This document shows, in pieces, positions 62,701-64,000 of a stretch of 64,000 nucleotides of DNA. The position numbers were made by a program, and so were the translations under genes. This DNA is from Hymenobacter sp. CRA2. Lineage in GTDB: Bacteria; Bacteroidota; Bacteroidia; Cytophagales; Hymenobacteraceae. The DNA is taken from contig NZ_MVBC01000001.1 in assembly GCF_002007105.1 (NCBI RefSeq), positions 1 through 64,000 of the forward strand, given 5' to 3'. Positions within the stretch are counted from its first letter, which is position 1. Each line of letters opens with the position of its first letter. The notes below the pieces were generated by a model. The model was not told where the DNA came from. It ran no database searches and saw only the letters and a program-made list of their open reading frames with translations.

Positions 62701-64000
62701 TGCAGTAGATCGGCATCGAGCTCGTCGTGAACTGGTTCACCACGCAGCCCGTAGCGGCCCCGTTGGGGTTGCGCGGCACGATCTGGTAGTAGTAAGTCGT
62801 GTTGGGGAGGAGCGTGCCGGCGGGCGTGTACGAAGTCCCGGTCTGGTTGCTGCTCACCAGGGGCGGCGTGGCTGCAGTGCCGAAGTATACGTCGTAGCCA
62901 GTGGCTACACCGCCACCGTTGGCCCAGGTCAGTGTCACCGGCCGAATGACGCCGGTAGCGTTGTTGGCCGGCGAGAAATTGGTAGCGCAGTTGGGTACCC
63001 CGGTCAGCACCTCAAGGTTGAGGTTATCCAGCCCGATGTCGGTGGTACCGAAGTCGGAGCGGGCCCGGAAGCGAATCACGGCCGTGGCCGAGCTCGAGCT
63101 GATGGATACGTACTTCGGCGTCCACGTGGCGGCTTGGTTGAGGCGCAGCAACGCCGGGCCGAAGGTTTGCCCGCCATCGGTCGACAGCTGAATCGTCAGC
63201 GAGTCGGCTCCGGTCGTGTTGATGTAGTCGAAGCTCAGAATCTTGTTGCCGGCCGCGCTCAGGTTCACGAACAGGTCCAAGGTGCCGATGGTACCCGACG
63301 ACGCGTATCCGCTGTGAAAGCGGGCCGACCGGGCGCCCTGGCTGGCCGCCGGCGTGTACATATAAGAAGTAGCCGACGTCCAGTTAGCCGTGGCGCCTTC
63401 ATCGTCGCGGCGCCAGGAGTTATTGCCGGTCCCGGGGGCATTACGCCAGTTGCCCGATGGTATGTCGTGCGTGCCGCAGCCATCTACCCAGGCGGTTTCG
63501 AAGCTCGTTGCCACGGGTAGCGTGGCGTAGGTCGGTGCACTCACTGTTACCTGCACGGCCGGCGTGGTAGCCGACTGGCCCGAACACGTAAGCACGGCGC
63601 GGACCCAAGTCGTAGCCATCAGCGTGGCCGCGTTGTACACCGGGCCGGTAGCGCCCGTAATATCCGTAAACGTGGTGCCGTTGGTGGAGCTCTGCCACTG
63701 GTAGCTCATGCCCGCGCCGTACGAGGCGCCCGGCAAGGTAAATGAGACGGGCGTGCCGCTGCAGACGCTGGTGCTCGAGGCCCGCACTGTGCCAGCCGTG
63801 GGTGGCGCCGTGCAAGCAGCGCCCGGCGTGTAGGTAACGCGTAGGGTGGGCCGGCGGTTGCCGTAGCTGCTAGCGGTTAGGCTGGTGGTCGGTGTCAGGG
63901 CAGTGCTGTTGGCATACCCAACGGCATAGCCGGTGGCTTCATTGGTCACGAAGTTTACTGCGCCCGTGGCTGTGCCCGTCTGCACCCAGTCGGTGAGCAG
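59720..64000 (-). CDS. Giant T9SS-secreted adhesin-like protein (partial)
   Basis: At least 1426 residues; the frame is open to the window edge, so the N-terminus is missing. From the left of the protein: end of a DNRLRE-like unit (GNRRPTLRVTYTPGA), an Ig-like unit, a MAM-like carbohydrate/jelly-roll unit (FRARSDFGTTDIGLDNLNLE), a fibronectin-III-like unit, a GEVED domain (ISVWVDFNQNGTFEASEWTQ; GSGETEDYIVTIAP), a second copy of the Ig plus jelly-roll pair, further fibronectin-III and NDVW-type modules, and the T9SS sorting domain (VDIFPNPVAGGSELNVRI to VRKVVVE). Modular build suggests a surface adhesin; ligand unknown. Its last 200 residues closely match the neighbour at 56308-59589. Confidence 0.9.
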   Translation of the reverse strand: MLTDWVQTGTATGAVNFVTNEATGYAVGYANSTALTPTTSLTASSYGNRRPTLRVTYTPGAACTAPPTAGTVRASSTSVCSGTPVSFTLPGASYGAGMSYQWQSSTNGTTFTDITGATGPVYNAATLMATTWVRAVLTCSGQSATTPAVQVTVSAPTYATLPVATSFETAWVDGCGTHDIPSGNWRNAPGTGNNSWRRDDEGATANWTSATSYMYTPAASQGARSARFHSGYASSGTIGTLDLFVNLSAAGNKILSFDYINTTGADSLTIQLSTDGGQTFGPALLRLNQAATWTPKYVSISSSSATAVIRFRARSDFGTTDIGLDNLNLEVLTGVPNCATNFSPANNATGVIRPVTLTWANGGGVATGYDVYFGTAATPPLVSSNQTGTSYTPAGTLLPNTTYYYQIVPRNPNGAATGCVVNQFTTSSMPIYCTASLGGFCGSGNANISAVAIANTTLNNPNTTCNTVNGNSYVQWPASGSTTAVLNPGVTYQLSVTTPESGIISVWVDFNQNGTFEASEWTQVATASTGGQPATVAIVVPTGAVAGQTAMRVRSRSYNNPNGAADACTNFGSGETEDYIVTIAPAAPCTAPPTAGTATASTTSICAPLPVTLGLQGASFGSGMSYQWQSSINGTTYTDIAGATSSTYTTAPVTATTWFRAVLTCSGQSATATAVQVVVNGPSYATLPVIENFEAAWVNACATRDAPSNSWRMTPSATDADASWRRDDDGAGGGWASPASGAYTPISSQGSRSARFHTYNASSGTVGTLDLFADLSAAGNKRLTFDFINTSGLDSLTIQLSTNGGQTFSTLLRLNQAATWTNQALPITSTSATTVIRFRGRSDFGVTDIGLDNVRLESATGCLSPAGLTVSATTSTTATLSWVSGGTGTHTVEYGPIGFTLGQGTQVTGITGSSTTLTGLTPGTPYQFYVTQNCGSTASPAGGPLVFNTQITNDDPAGAIALTVNNTCTPVSGTNVGATTTTANGYTNAGGCGSGTSPKDVWYKFTTAATGPTSTAVRITVTGTPASQLRAFSAASAAGPFTSIGCAATSSTVAAPNLDLNNLTPSTTYYVRVSGYASADAQGAFAICAQLLPNCQAPVLPAAASVSGSTATLTWGGVQGTGATYIVEYGVQGFTQGQGTIISGISSQTATLTGLTASTNYCFYVRQNCGGVNGQSAWSSSACFSTGVAAASNDEPCTAIPALVTAQGQQGQLLNIAGTTLGATTSTGGGLAALLPACSPSLSPKDVWFTVTLPPNVTSLSAVIPSPTVGMVRLFTADNCSTAFTQVDCRASAGANQAVGGFSFTGLTAGRTYYLAMSGYGTNDTQGPFSAQVLAMRNELAGGRVDIFPNPVAGGSELNVRISGAKPGAVQCEVLNALGQVVLTRHATMRNGALEQRLTTTGLARGLYQVRLTLGTETLVRKVVVE
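61425..63822 (-). repeat. Internal duplication of an Ig plus jelly-roll module
   Basis: 63000-63822 and 61425-62243 encode two ~270-residue copies in the same gene, about 1577 bp apart. Both run PPTAGT, GMSYQWQSS, TWxRAVLTCSGQSAT, SWRRDD, GTLDLF, LTIQLST, LRLNQAATWT and RSDFG-TDIGLDN. The DNA is also clearly similar. A GEVED domain lies between the copies. Confidence 0.85.

Overview
The window looks like chromosome of a high-GC Bacteroidota bacterium of the Cytophagales, most like Hymenobacter (inference). The signs are Bacteroidota-type promoters (TTG, about 19-20 bp, TAnnTTTG), several secreted proteins with type IX secretion (T9SS) C-terminal tails, LytTR two-component systems beside outer-membrane beta-barrel proteins, almost no Shine-Dalgarno sequences, and the order rpsU - xerC - hpf. 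No CRISPR array, prophage, insertion sequence or tRNA gene was seen.

Layout. 1-123 is the 5' end of a 16S rRNA gene on the minus strand, driven by three tandem promoters (425-657). 0.66-1.37 kb shows no gene. 1.4-12.6 kb holds a frame-broken metallopeptidase gene, a large FG-GAP T9SS protein, inorganic pyrophosphatase with a frame-broken YetF-like gene between two paralogous small secreted proteins, uvrB, and an ECF sigma factor overlapping a membrane protein with an anti-sigma-like N-terminus. 12.9-24.6 kb is a signalling and envelope block: two paralogous histidine kinase/LytTR regulator pairs, an ABC exporter, and two paralogous outer-membrane beta-barrel receptors.

24.7-37.9 kb is mostly minus-strand. 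It contains a tiny cationic secreted peptide, aroE, a DedA protein, a SAM-dependent methyltransferase-like protein and a thioesterase preceded by a clear cobalamin riboswitch, then a long inverted repeat, a PQQ-type dehydrogenase lipoprotein, an esterase, a GNAT acetyltransferase, a multispanning membrane protein, a beta-carbonic-anhydrase-like protein, a frame-broken YwqK/TonB-C-like gene, phosphosulfolactate synthase, a TPR protein and a short-chain epimerase. 38.0-42.2 kb is an exopolysaccharide export/control operon: Wza-like exporter, Wzc-like tyrosine autokinase with a Gly-Tyr tail, and CpsB-like PHP phosphatase.

42.5-54.7 kb carries acyl-CoA dehydrogenase, rpsU, xerC, hpf, metK, two uncharacterised envelope proteins, an S9 peptidase, an HD-domain protein and an amidase. 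54.8-64.0 kb carries a T9SS-tailed PQQ-type dehydrogenase and two very large repetitive T9SS adhesin-like proteins, the second cut by the window end.

The strongest leads are the cobalamin riboswitch in front of genes not normally linked to B12, the duplicated kinase/regulator/receptor modules sharing a candidate operator, and three conserved genes whose frames break at or beside short homopolymers.
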